A stretch of 16,679 bases of DNA from CAYZXU01 sp964482535 (GCA_964482535.1 CAYZXU010000051.1:1-16679), one strand, 5' to 3'. Numbered from the stretch's first letter, positions 1 to 8,546 are shown. Numbers and translations are program-made. The notes: generated from the letters alone by a model not told the origin.

Positions 1-2097
1 ACCTAATTTTTGGGCTTCCTTTACTTCATCTGTTTCAGCGAACCCACTGACTATGATAGCTTTTTGTTTAGGGTGGGTTTTTATTATCCTCTTGTATGTC
101 TCTCGACCATTTATACCTGGGTCCATAATCATATCAAGCAATATTAAATCTACGGTATGCTTTTTCAAGTATTCAACGGCCTCCTTGCCACTGGGAATGG
201 ACATTGTTTTATAACCTAAGGTGTCCAGCATCTTACAGGATATATCTCGTTGGCTTTCCACATCGTCAACAACCAGAATTGTCTCTCCGTTTCCTTTGAA
301 GTCGTTTAAGGGTATGGACAAATCCTTATCCAATATTTTATCTCTTGTTATCGGGAAGAACAACTCAAATGTTGTGCCGGTCTTGTCAGTTGTTACATCT
401 ATGTAACCTTTGTGATCTTGAACAGTATTCCATACCACGGCCAGACCTAAACCGGTACCGCTCCTGCCCATTACTTTCTTTGTATAGAATGGCTCAAATA
501 TCCTCTCAAGATCATTCGATAATATTCCCGAACCATCGTCTGATACAGACAGAACAACGTATTCACCAATGGTTACATCATCGTAACCCCTTATAGGTCT
601 ATCTACATAACGGTTCACGGTCGATATGGTAACATTGCCGCTACCCTCAATAGCTTCCGAGGCGTTCGACACCAGGTTCATCAGCGTTTTTCTGATATGA
701 ACGTCAGAACCGTATATGTTAAGCAAGCCCATAGCAAGCTTTGTCTTAACCGTAATTGCAGGATGAAATTTTTTGAGTTTTTTAAACTCGGGAGAATTTA
801 AATAGTAACCAATAAGATCGTTTAAATTCAGAGGTTCTTTTGAGGTGGCCACTCCCCTTGCCACAGTTAAAAGATCTTGAACAATGGCGGCTGCCCTGTG
901 CCCGGACTCCAGTATTGTTTCAATGGGTTTTCTTAGTTTGCTGTCTTCAGGCAGATCCAGTAAAAGTAATTGTGGATAGCTTACAATCCCTGACAGGATA
1001 TTATTCAGGTCGTGGGCTACACCACCTGCCAAAAGTCCAAGGGCCTTCATTTTTTTTGATCTTGTGAGTTTTTCTTCACTCTCTCGCAGCGCCTCCTCGG
1101 CTTTCTTTCTGTTGGAAATATCTCTAACCACCGCAAGGAGATGGGGTCTGCCCTTGTAAAGAAACGTCCCCCCTTTTATTTCAATACTAAATGTGCTCCC
1201 ATCTTTTCGAACATCCACTGACTCAGCATAAAATTCTCCTGTTTCCTGAACATCTTTTTTGAATTTTTCAAAAACAGGAAAACGATCATGGTGTACTATA
1301 TCTTTGCCCGATAGTCCTATTATCTCTTCATAGGAATAACCGTACATCTCACACGCTTGAGGGTTGGCTTCTACTATATTCCCGTCATAATCAAATATCA
1401 GGAGGGTATCGGTGACAGAGCTAAAAATATTGTGATACTTTTCCTCGCTTCTCCCTAATGCTTTTTCCGTCTGCTTTCGAGCAGCTATCGATATTATCAG
1501 AACAGCAATTAAAAACATTACCACAAATGGTATAATGCAATGACCTATTATGTTCATTGTCCAATTATTCGCATCAACGTCCATTCCGAGAATTGCTACA
1601 AGCTTTCCCGAAGGGGGGTCTATGAGAGGAATCAAGGCTGTGACTAATGTGCCCCACCGATCACTAATCGGCCAGACGACAGCCTCCTGCTTGTTGTTAA
1701 AAACTTGGAGGTAAGAATCAGAAACCTCTTCATAAACTAAGCCGGGTGGTGCATAGTCTTCAGAATCGGCAGGCAGGGAATCAATAAAAAAGAAGACCTC
1801 TCCGTTGAGGCGCTGTCCCATAAGGTAGAGAAATCGGCATTGCACGATGGCTTGGCGCATTCGGGACAATCGCGCTTTGAGATGCTTATAGTGTGGCGAG
1901 TTCAGGTCCTCTTTTGAAGCTGAAAGGGAGGATATAAGTTCTATATCGAGAGAACGAGCGACAATCCTTGCATTGATGAGAATCTCCGATTGCATGTCTT
2001 TGTCAGTCTTGTGGGCAACCAACCCCATGGCCATTACAGCCGATGCAAGAATTATCAGGAGCAAAATTACAATGTTACGATTTACATTTTTAATCAT
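1..2097 (-). CDS. Membrane hybrid histidine kinase (PAS-kinase-receiver), C-terminus cut by window edge
   Basis: An open frame of 699 codons runs from ATG at 2097 to base 1 without a stop; an in-frame stop (2113-2115) lies just upstream, so this is the likely start. Residues about 8-28 and 183-206 are hydrophobic membrane segments enclosing a roughly 150-residue extracytoplasmic sensor I do not recognise. A PAS domain follows (about 218-330, opening KYHNIFSSVTDTLLIFDYDG), then a short coiled coil and the kinase core. The H-box LLAGGVAHDLNN places the phosphorylated histidine at H362. The N-box MNLVSNASEAI includes N478, the F-box is IFEPFYTKK, and GTGLGLA lies near 541-553. A fused receiver domain begins near 600 (ETILVVDDVESQ), with acceptor aspartate D655 in LILLDMIMD. 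The last receiver residues (lysine/proline end) are outside the window. Known for the family: autophosphorylation on H and transfer to D. The signal and output are unknown, and no partner gene is visible. Confidence 0.93.
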   Translation of the reverse strand, partial: MIKNVNRNIVILLLIILASAVMAMGLVAHKTDKDMQSEILINARIVARSLDIELISSLSASKEDLNSPHYKHLKARLSRMRQAIVQCRFLYLMGQRLNGEVFFFIDSLPADSEDYAPPGLVYEEVSDSYLQVFNNKQEAVVWPISDRWGTLVTALIPLIDPPSGKLVAILGMDVDANNWTMNIIGHCIIPFVVMFLIAVLIISIAARKQTEKALGRSEEKYHNIFSSVTDTLLIFDYDGNIVEANPQACEMYGYSYEEIIGLSGKDIVHHDRFPVFEKFKKDVQETGEFYAESVDVRKDGSTFSIEIKGGTFLYKGRPHLLAVVRDISNRKKAEEALRESEEKLTRSKKMKALGLLAGGVAHDLNNILSGIVSYPQLLLLDLPEDSKLRKPIETILESGHRAAAIVQDLLTVARGVATSKEPLNLNDLIGYYLNSPEFKKLKKFHPAITVKTKLAMGLLNIYGSDVHIRKTLMNLVSNASEAIEGSGNVTISTVNRYVDRPIRGYDDVTIGEYVVLSVSDDGSGILSNDLERIFEPFYTKKVMGRSGTGLGLAVVWNTVQDHKGYIDVTTDKTGTTFELFFPITRDKILDKDLSIPLNDFKGNGETILVVDDVESQRDISCKMLDTLGYKTMSIPSGKEAVEYLKKHTVDLILLDMIMDPGINGRETYKRIIKTHPKQKAIIVSGFAETDEVKEAQKLG

Positions 2098-2141
2098 TAT
2101 GTGATTGATATCTTATTATTTTACTTTTCTCAAGGAAAAAA

Positions 2142-2169
2142 AATATAAACAGATGTAAATACTTGACAA
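2142..2169 (-). promoter_or_regulatory. Predicted sigma70-type promoter for the histidine kinase
   Basis: On the minus strand TTGTCA (2164-2169) and TATATT (2142-2147) are separated by 16 bases, 45 bases upstream of the kinase ATG. Its -35 overlaps the -35 of the opposing promoter for the LysM gene. Sequence match only. Confidence 0.4.
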
Positions 2170-2192
2170 ATAACAAACAAACAGAATATTGA
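2163..2192 (+). promoter_or_regulatory. Predicted sigma70-type promoter for the LysM gene
   Basis: TTGACA (2163-2168) and TATTGA (2187-2192) are 18 bases apart, about 60 bases upstream of the LysM start. The -35 is consensus and the -10 is weak. It overlaps the back-to-back promoter of the divergent kinase gene. Confidence 0.35.
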
Positions 2193-2241
2193 ATAAATTG
2201 AAAATTTGGCACTTATTATCAATAAATGGCTAAAATTAAAC

Positions 2242-2247
2242 AGGGGG
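2242..2247 (+). promoter_or_regulatory. Ribosome binding site that sets the LysM start
   Basis: AGGGGG lies 6 bases before ATG 2254. This favours 2254 over the in-frame TTG at 2206, which has no Shine-Dalgarno sequence. Confidence 0.6.
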
Positions 2248-2253
2248 TCAACA

Positions 2254-3354
2254 ATGCAATATAATAATCTCCGCTCAATCAGCAATATTTTTTCTTTTTC
2301 AAAAATGGTAGAAAATATGCTGAAATTTCTCATATGCCTTTTTGTATTTGCCTTGATTGTTGTTGGACCACCAATGTCTGCTGCAGACGAAAACGACAAT
2401 ATTATTGAACATGAATCGGGTTTTTACTATGTGATACAAAAGGGAGACACCCTTTGGGATCTTTCACAAAGATTTTCAGATTCCCCATGGCAGTGGCCTG
2501 ATTTATGGAAGGAAAACAGCCAGATCTCTAACCCTCACTGGATCTATCCTGGCGAGCGTATACGTCTATTTCGCAAAAAAGATGCTGATAATCTGGTACA
2601 AGCGCTTGAAAAACAAAAGCTTGCAGAAAAAAAAGAGCCCCCCAAACTGCCCTATTATTACTATTCCCCCATTGACAGCACGGGATTTATACGTCAGGAA
2701 CCTGTAGATCCATGCGGTTCAATCATTAAGGAAAAAAATGGAAAAGATATGATAAGTGCAGGCGATATGGTTTTTGTAATGCAGAATAAAAACACACGGT
2801 TTATTGCCGGTGATAAATATTATATATACAAAACCCTAAAACCATTAAAAGACAAAAAGACAAAAAAACTAATAGGCACACAGCATTATTTTACCGGAAT
2901 TTTAGAAATAACAAAAAGTGAACCTGAATTTGCAATGGCCAAAATTATACGTTCCTTTCGCACCATTAAACCAGAGGATTTTTTAATGCCCTATAAATTA
3001 AAATCGCCAAAAATTTATCTGACCAGTAGCAAAAAAAAATTTACAGGTAATATTATAGCCACTGAAGAGAATCAGGGCTTAATCGGTGATGATACGGTGG
3101 CATTTATTGATAAGGGGAGTAATGACGGTGTTAAAAAAGGTCAGTTTTACAGGGTTTTTTACAATGAAAAAAACAAGATAAAAAAAGAGGTTTTTTTAAC
3201 ACCAATAAATTACGGTACTATTATTATACTTCACACCGAAGAAAATAATTCAACTATTCTTGTAACACAGGCTGACAGGGCAATTAAACCAGGTGACAAG
3301 ATATGTTCCCCTGCCGCAGGATACATCCCGATCAGCGGGGTGAAAACCGATTAG
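2254..3354 (+). CDS. Exported LysM-domain protein
   Basis: This is a 366-residue protein with the start chosen from the AGGGGG ribosome site. The N-terminus has a long polar n-region, then a hydrophobic stretch (about residues 25-42, MLKFLICLFVFALIVVG) ending in MSA-AD, consistent with a signal peptide or N-terminal anchor. A LysM-type domain occupies about 57-106: YYVIQKGDTLWDLSQRF, then WPDLWKENSQI and NPHWIYPGERIRLF. LysM domains bind N-acetylglucosamine-containing glycans, so a peptidoglycan-associated periplasmic role is the natural inference. The remaining 250 or so residues are Lys-rich and soluble, with no catalytic motif I recognise; LysM proteins of this layout are common in Desulfobacterota. 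A start at the internal MVENMLK would give a tidier signal peptide but lacks a ribosome site. The gene is divergent from the kinase and followed at 110 bases by an unrelated unknown gene. Confidence 0.85.
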   Translation: MQYNNLRSISNIFSFSKMVENMLKFLICLFVFALIVVGPPMSAADENDNIIEHESGFYYVIQKGDTLWDLSQRFSDSPWQWPDLWKENSQISNPHWIYPGERIRLFRKKDADNLVQALEKQKLAEKKEPPKLPYYYYSPIDSTGFIRQEPVDPCGSIIKEKNGKDMISAGDMVFVMQNKNTRFIAGDKYYIYKTLKPLKDKKTKKLIGTQHYFTGILEITKSEPEFAMAKIIRSFRTIKPEDFLMPYKLKSPKIYLTSSKKKFTGNIIATEENQGLIGDDTVAFIDKGSNDGVKKGQFYRVFYNEKNKIKKEVFLTPINYGTIIILHTEENNSTILVTQADRAIKPGDKICSPAAGYIPISGVKTD

Positions 3355-3464
3355 CCAAGAGAGCGGCACTGAGGCGCTCATCCTCGTGAGAAAATCGGGA
3401 TAGATAGTATGTAAATTTTTCACCAATTTGTAGAACAATCCGCAACTTTTTTTAAAAAACAGAT
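3355..3464. other. Intergenic region between LysM and duplication-protein genes
   Basis: The 110-base gap has a short GC-richer part (3360-3390) able to form an imperfect hairpin (CAC-GAGG with CCTC-GTG) but without a following T-run, so I do not call it a terminator. I see no clear promoter. Confidence 0.3.
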
Positions 3465-4448
3465 ATGTTAAAAGCCAAAGATATTAAAACTAAAGAAATT
3501 ATAAAATACCTGGAATCCAACGGATTTGAATCAAAATTAAACAACAACATAATCAGTGTAAATCTTAATAATTCAAAATTTCCGTTAAGTTCAGTAGACT
3601 TATATTTATCAAGCTCTAAAGAAGAGTATAACATTATATGCGAAAAACTGTATGAACAAGAGCGGGATAAAACTGAATCTGAAAAATTTCAATTAATCGG
3701 GTGCAAAGACAGCTCAACAGTTTTTTATGCAAAGGCATTTATCGATGAAACATACGACAGATTCAGGCAAAAAAAATCTGAAAAATCCGCTGCTTTTTTT
3801 AAGGCAATGGGGATGGAGAAGATTAATAAGGGATTAGACAGTCTTGGCCTGTCTCAATCGAGCATTATAAGGCTTGCCATGACAAGGCTTTTTAAGAGTT
3901 CGGAAGATATAAAAAGTTTTTTAACAACCCTGGCACAGGAAGCTGAAAATATTGTTTTTGTCAATGAATATCAAAATCTAAAAAAAATAAAAAACAAAGC
4001 TGGGGAGTTTCTTCTTGGTGACCTTATCTTCCTTTTATGGGATGAGGTGGTTGAGAAGTATATGGAAGCAGCCTGGAATTTAATTAACATTGATAAAAAA
4101 ACAGATGATATTATTAAAAAGTCCCCGGACATTTTAAAAGTAATGGAACAACTGCAAAACAGTGATCCTAAACACTTTCGCCTGGAGTTAGATGCCCTTG
4201 GTCTTTCCAGATCCAGTTTCGTGCGGCTCTCTTTAACAAGAATTTTTAGAAATTGTATAAACAGAGAAGAATTTGTGGATTTCATAAAAGAGGAAGCAGA
4301 GCAGATTATAAAGAAAAACGAATGGAAAGATTTGAAATATGTAAAAACAGACAAGCCCTCATGCATTTACGATAATTTAATAAGTCTTCTCTGGGAGGAA
4401 GTCGTTGATAAGTATATGGATAATGCATGGGATTTATTGCAAAATTAG
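3465..4448 (+). CDS. Unrecognised protein with an internal 118-residue tandem duplication
   Basis: This is a 327-residue, Lys/Glu-rich, predicted cytoplasmic and mostly helical protein with no signal peptide or membrane segment. I do not recognise the family. Residues 1-100 form a separate N-terminal region. Residues about 112-207 and 230-325 are clear copies of each other at a constant ungapped offset of 118. SLGLSQSSIIRLAMTRLF (126) aligns with ALGLSRSSFVRLSLTRIF (244), and LLWDEVVEKYMEAAWNL (190) with LLWEEVVDKYMDNAWDL (308). The repeat ends are the most conserved parts and the middle (AEN... / AEQ...) is looser. The start has only a weak ribosome site. It lies 110 bases after the LysM gene on the same strand and ends 16 bases from the convergent DUF362 gene. 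A helical interaction module is plausible, but nothing shows an enzymatic function. Confidence 0.75.
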   Translation: MLKAKDIKTKEIIKYLESNGFESKLNNNIISVNLNNSKFPLSSVDLYLSSSKEEYNIICEKLYEQERDKTESEKFQLIGCKDSSTVFYAKAFIDETYDRFRQKKSEKSAAFFKAMGMEKINKGLDSLGLSQSSIIRLAMTRLFKSSEDIKSFLTTLAQEAENIVFVNEYQNLKKIKNKAGEFLLGDLIFLLWDEVVEKYMEAAWNLINIDKKTDDIIKKSPDILKVMEQLQNSDPKHFRLELDALGLSRSSFVRLSLTRIFRNCINREEFVDFIKEEAEQIIKKNEWKDLKYVKTDKPSCIYDNLISLLWEEVVDKYMDNAWDLLQN

Positions 4449-4464
4449 GCATTTTGAAATTGGC

Positions 4465-5571
4465 TTAAATTTTTATTAAATCATAGTTGCGGCTCCCAAG
4501 CCCTATTTTTTCAGCATATTCTAACTGAAAAGCCCAGTCAACCTTGGGGTAAATTCCCCTGAATTTATCTTCACCGGATTTAATATTTGTTTTTATGCAT
4601 GAACCGGCCAGCGCCTCTTCATTATTCACCAGATCAACTGAAGCCTGATCAATAGCTACAGGATCCATTGATGCAAGTATGCCTATGTTTCGCACAACAG
4701 GTGAGTCATTATGTGCAATACAGTCACATGCAGGAGAAACATCTGTAATAAAATTTATAAAAAACGATTTATTCTTTTTGCCTTTTAAAACTCCCATAGT
4801 ATATTCAACCATATTTTTCATGAAAGCAGGTATGTCCTGATTCCACTGGATCTGTATTGCACTTTGGGCGCAGATAAGTATACATTCTCCACAGCCTATA
4901 CATCTGTCCGAATCAAGCACGGCTTTATTATCTTTTACTGAAAGAGCCCCCTGTGAACAATGGCTCACGCATTCACCACATCCAATGCACTTCCGCTTTA
5001 CAACCTTTGGCGAAAGCCTGGAGTGCTGCGCAAGCTTTCCTTTACGTGAAGCACAGCCCATCCCAAGATTTTTTATTGTTCCGCCAAAACCGGTGAGTTC
5101 ATGGCCTTTAAAATGAGCAACTGATATGAGAGAATCAGCATTAACAATTTCAGACCCTATATATACCGTGTCAAACTGTTTTTGATTGATGATAACGGGT
5201 GTTTCACTCTTTCCCCTTAACCCGTCTGCTATTATAACCGGAGCCTTTACAACGGAAAAGGCAAAACCATTTTCAATGGAAGTTATAATATGATGGGGGG
5301 AGTCACTTCTTGTTCCCGCATATAAGGTGTTTGAATCCGTAAGAAAAGGAACTCCGCCAAGGGCAGAGACTGTCTCAATAATTTTTTTTATAAAGACAGG
5401 CCTTATAAAGGCAGTGTTTCCTGATTCACCAAAATGAATTTTGACGGCAACAAGATCCTTGGCTTTAATTTTTGTTGAAATACCGGCAGTTTCAACTAAT
5501 CTGCCTATTTTTTGCAAAAGATTTTCCTTGAAACTTGCTCTCAGATCAATAAGATAGACTTTGCTTTTCAT
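4465..5571 (-). CDS. DUF362-family protein with two [4Fe-4S] ferredoxin motifs
   Basis: This is a 368-residue protein. ATG 5571 was chosen because GAGGGA lies 4 bases ahead; the upstream in-frame TTG (5583) has no site of its own. An N-terminal DUF362 region includes VAVKIHFGESGNTAFIRP and the conserved HFKGHELTGFGGTIKNLGMG. Two classical CxxCxxCxxxC motifs follow, CIGCGECVSHC (C195, C198, C201, C205) and CIGCGECILIC (C224, C227, C230, C234), each expected to ligate one [4Fe-4S] cluster. The C-terminal part resumes DUF362 features (NIGILASMDPVAIDQASVDLVN). The family is widespread in anaerobes. It is suspected of electron transfer or maturation roles, but the reaction is not established. The gene is divergent, 63 bases apart, from a second cysteine-cluster protein, suggesting shared control. 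Confidence 0.9.
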   Translation of the reverse strand: MKSKVYLIDLRASFKENLLQKIGRLVETAGISTKIKAKDLVAVKIHFGESGNTAFIRPVFIKKIIETVSALGGVPFLTDSNTLYAGTRSDSPHHIITSIENGFAFSVVKAPVIIADGLRGKSETPVIINQKQFDTVYIGSEIVNADSLISVAHFKGHELTGFGGTIKNLGMGCASRKGKLAQHSRLSPKVVKRKCIGCGECVSHCSQGALSVKDNKAVLDSDRCIGCGECILICAQSAIQIQWNQDIPAFMKNMVEYTMGVLKGKKNKSFFINFITDVSPACDCIAHNDSPVVRNIGILASMDPVAIDQASVDLVNNEEALAGSCIKTNIKSGEDKFRGIYPKVDWAFQLEYAEKIGLGSRNYDLIKI

Positions 5572-5575
5572 GGGT

Positions 5576-5581
5576 TCCCTC
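5576..5581 (-). promoter_or_regulatory. Ribosome binding site that sets the DUF362 start
   Basis: On the minus strand GAGGGA precedes ATG 5571 by 4 bases, which favours that ATG over the in-frame TTG at 5583. Confidence 0.6.
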
Positions 5582-5634
5582 AATTTTTTTAAAATTGCTG
5601 AAATATTTTATAATATTAAATTTAAAAGGAAAAA

Positions 5635-6309
5635 ATGAATTTATATAAAAGGCTGACTATTTTAGATGAGGTATATAGTATTTATGATGATTTTTCAACA
5701 GATCTTGATGTGGCGTGCAAAAAATCCTGTGCGCATTGCTGTACAAGAAATGTAACATTGACTACTCTTGAAGCTCATAAAGTTATTGATTATATGATTT
5801 TAAACAAAAAATTAGATCTACTCAAAAAAGTAAAAGCCGAATCAGGCAGGGAAAGATTTCATCCTGAAATTACAACTAACAGGCTGGCCATGCTCTGCAT
5901 GAAAGGCGAAAAAATACCAGTCGAAAGGGAAGCCGGAACCTTAATTAAATGCCCGCTTTTAATAGATGATGAATGCCCTGTATATCTGGTTAGACCGTTC
6001 GGGTGTAGATGTTTTGTTTCAAAACAGCCATGTTCAGAAATAGGGTATGCTGATGTTGATCCCTTTGTCCTGTCTGTAAACAACCTTTTTTTACAGTTTA
6101 TAGAGCATGTGGATTCAAATGGTTATACAGGAAATTTTACAGACCTTCTTCTTTCAATAAATTTTGGAGATAAAGGTATCCATTCTGAAATATGCATAAA
6201 AGAAAAGCTGCTTGTGCATAATATGCCTATACCCGTATTAATGATACCGCCGGAACACAGGCAAAGGATAGAACCTGTTATGGAGGCTTTAAAAAAAATT
6301 AAAGTATAA
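5635..6309 (+). CDS. YkgJ-type cysteine-cluster protein
   Basis: This is a 224-residue soluble protein. ATG 5635 is preceded by AAAGGA at 4 bases. The YkgJ/UPF0153 signature CxxxCxxCC is present as CKKSCAHCC (C28, C32, C35, C36). Further cysteines lie at C88, C106 and C114 (CPLLIDDECPVY), C124 and C126 (RPFGCRC) and C133. This spacing is typical of the family and is thought to bind a metal, Zn or an Fe-S cluster; the true ligand and reaction are not known. It is divergent from the DUF362 gene and ends 15 bases from the convergent zinc-ribbon gene. The intergenic region holds TATAAT at 5609-5614, a fair -10, but I see no good -35. Confidence 0.85.
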   Translation: MNLYKRLTILDEVYSIYDDFSTDLDVACKKSCAHCCTRNVTLTTLEAHKVIDYMILNKKLDLLKKVKAESGRERFHPEITTNRLAMLCMKGEKIPVEREAGTLIKCPLLIDDECPVYLVRPFGCRCFVSKQPCSEIGYADVDPFVLSVNNLFLQFIEHVDSNGYTGNFTDLLLSINFGDKGIHSEICIKEKLLVHNMPIPVLMIPPEHRQRIEPVMEALKKIKV

Positions 6310-6324
6310 AAATTACATAAGATT

Positions 6325-8420
6325 CTATTTTGAAGAACCGGCAACCTCCACGCTGAATGTTTTCATATTATCCGGCAGGTTAAAAAATACAGCCATAAAA
6401 GGGACTGTTTTACCTGGTGACACTTTAAAATTAGATTTTTTTGTCCTGTTTTGGGTTGCAATTTTTTTGTTAATTTCTTCTTTTGTAAGATTTTTAAGAT
6501 CATCTTCCTTGATTATATTTCCGCAATACACCTTTTTTTTCTTTAAAAGCACATCTCCTGGGGCATATATTTTTGCAAAAATTTGTATATTGCTGCGTGG
6601 ATGATCGTAGTCATTTTTTATCTGACCCGTAATAACAAAGATAGAGCCGATAGTTGAGTTTTTAAAATATTTCCCTTCAATTGTTTTGTTTAAAGGGGTG
6701 ATGCTCAGTCTGCCTTCTGTGTCCTGCTCTACGGGTTTCATCAGATCAGTCACATAAGGAATATTAACCCCTTTGCCCGAGGTGATTTTTCCGCTTATAA
6801 ACGGAACCTGGATTCCAATGCCTTCAAGGAATAAAACAGCACCGTAAGCTGCACCCGCAATAAGAACAATTATAAATAGAATTAAAATCGGCTTACTGGT
6901 TTTTTTCTTCTCTTTCTTCTCTTTCTTCTCTTTTCTCTTTATTTTCTCAGGTTCAGCAATCTCTTCTTTCCCTGTTTCCGAAACATCAATATCTGCAAGA
7001 TCTGCATCAGTGCCTTCAGCAGCAATAGCTTCATCAATGTCTGGCTCTATCTCAACGATTTCGCAGGGTGTTTCTTCATCCGCTTCTTCATTCTCTTCAA
7101 TAATATTGTCATCAATGATAATCTCAGGTACAAATTCATCTTGATTTTCAATAACCTTTTCTTGTTCAGGCAGATCTTCTATGTCGAGCATTTTTTCCAG
7201 CTCTGTTAAATCAATATCCTGCTCTTCACTAAGATCTTCTTCATCTTCACCTTCAGTGACAGCTTCATCTTCAGACTCGGAATCTTCAAAAAGTTCTAAA
7301 TCCAATTCCGCTGTTTCTTCATCAAAAACCCTTTGAGTTTCCTTTTCATCAACGTCCAGTTCAAGCACATCTTCCATATCCGACAAATCAACAACCTGAT
7401 CTTGTGCCTCATCGCTTTCAGTGGATACGTCTTGATTGTCAGAATCTTCCAGCGACAGGTCAAGTTCAAATTCCTGATCAGCAGCGTTTGTTACAGTTTC
7501 TTCTTTAATTTCATCCAGGTTAAGCTCAAAATCTATATCGCCTGCTTCTTCTTCCGGCTCTGTAACCGGTTGTTTTTCTACTTCGTCTTCTTCTAAATTC
7601 AGTTCAAGGTCTATATCTTCAAATTCGTTGTCAGCCGGTGTTTCACCANNNNNNNNNNNNNNNNNNNNNNNNNNNNNNNNNNNNNNNNNNNNNNNNNNNN
7701 NNNNNNNNNNNNNNNNNNNNNNNNNNNNNNNNNNNNNNNNNNNNNNNNTAAATTCAGTTCAAGGTCTATATCTTCAAATTCGTTGTCAGCCGGTGTTTCA
7801 CCAATAATTTCCTCTTCTTCCATTTCAAGCATTCCATCAATATCAAGCTCAAAATCTTCTTCGGGCTTATCCTCGAGTTCAAGATTGAGATTATCATGTT
7901 TTTCTTCTTTTAATGTATCGACGGGTGTGTCTTCGTCCATATCAAGTTCAAGATTGAGATCGCCTGCTTCTTCTTCCAGCTCTGTAACCGGTTGTTTTTC
8001 TATTTCGTCTTCTTCTAAATTTAGTTCAAGGTCTATATCTTCAAATTCGTTATCAGCCGGTGATTCACCAATAATTTCTTTTTCTTCCGATTCAAGACCT
8101 AATTCAAGATCTCCTATTTCATCTTCAAATTCTGCTTCTTCTAACGGTAAATCCTGTTTTAATTCTTCTGTTGTATACGATTCTGGAATTTCTTTATTAT
8201 TGAAGTCCTGGGGCTCTGTTTTTTCTGTTTCAGGTTTGTGTTGGACAGGCGTCACCACAGGAGTGGAAACTTCAGCAGCCTCTTCATGGCTTTTAACCGG
8301 AGTGGGATATGCTGTGAAGATGTTATTGCACTTGGAACATCTGACTTTTGAGCCGGCTGGTTGTAATACTCTCTCATCCAAATTAAAACTTGTACCGCAC
8401 TTTTCACAGCTAATAATCAT
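6325..8420 (-). CDS. Zinc-ribbon (MJ0042-type) acidic-repeat membrane protein with DUF3426-like C-terminus, interrupted by an assembly gap
   Basis: This is one gene split by 100 N: 224 codons before the gap (8420-7749) and 440 residues after it (7647-6325), in frames reconciled only if the real gap is 3n+2 bases. The N-terminus is a zinc ribbon, CEKC...CSKC (C5, C8, C28, C31), with the typical LDERVLQPAGSKVRC spacing. A very long Glu/Asp-rich linker contains an 89-residue repeat opening GE(S/T)PADNEFEDIDLELNL. A basic stretch (IKRKEKKEKKEKKK, coded by a short tandem repeat near 6905-6940) precedes one membrane helix (near 6897-6830, PILILFIIVLIAGAAYGAV). The last 150 or so residues form a beta-rich domain like DUF3426 (SIFVITGQIKNDYDHPRSNIQIFAKIY split over its core). 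The N-terminus should be cytoplasmic and the C-terminus outside. The function is unknown. ATG 8420 follows GGGG. Confidence 0.85.
7539..8078 (-). repeat. Intragenic 267-bp repeats flanking the assembly gap
   Basis: Three near-identical copies of a segment coding for PADNEFEDIDLELNL and its surroundings are visible at 7539-7648, 7749-7816 (cut by the gap) and 7961-8078. The second and third are exactly 267 bases (89 codons) apart. Placing the first at the same period gives a true gap of 212 bases. Confidence 0.85.
7649..7748. other. Assembly gap (100 N)
   Basis: Exactly 100 undetermined bases, a conventional filler length, lie inside a tandem repeat. Reading frame across it requires a length of 3n+2, so 100 cannot be the true size. 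Confidence 0.97.
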
Positions 8421-8517
8421 GACACACCCCGCAGTTTATCGTTTAATATGGGAAATTTCAGTATGACTGATTCTATCTTCTTCAAGGGTTGGAATAAATT
8501 TTGTCATATTAAAAAAA

Positions 8518-8546
8518 CAGATATAATCCTTTAATCCTCTTGTCAA
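8518..8546 (-). promoter_or_regulatory. Predicted promoter for the zinc-ribbon gene
   Basis: On the minus strand a consensus TTGACA (8541-8546) and TATCTG (8518-8523) are 17 bases apart, starting 15 bases after the J-domain gene stop. The leader to ATG 8420 would be about 90 bases. Sequence match only. Confidence 0.4.

Noticed and set aside
2207..2225. TGGCAC as a sigma54 -24 element
   Set aside because: There is no GC at the required -12 distance.
3360..3390. Terminator after the LysM gene
   Set aside because: The stem is imperfect and no T-run follows.
6325..7386. A separate gene starting at TTG 7386
   Set aside because: The frame is open upstream to the gap and continues the acidic repeat protein; 7386 is an internal leucine without a ribosome site.
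7611..8420. A 269-residue reading frame through the N-run, ending VKHRLTTNLKI
   Set aside because: The end is an out-of-frame reading of the same repeat that codes PADNEFEDIDLELN. It results from the arbitrary 100-N gap.
7783..8466. Ser-rich plus-strand frame of 227 codons
   Set aside because: It is the antisense of Glu/Asp-rich codons, which mechanically yields serine.
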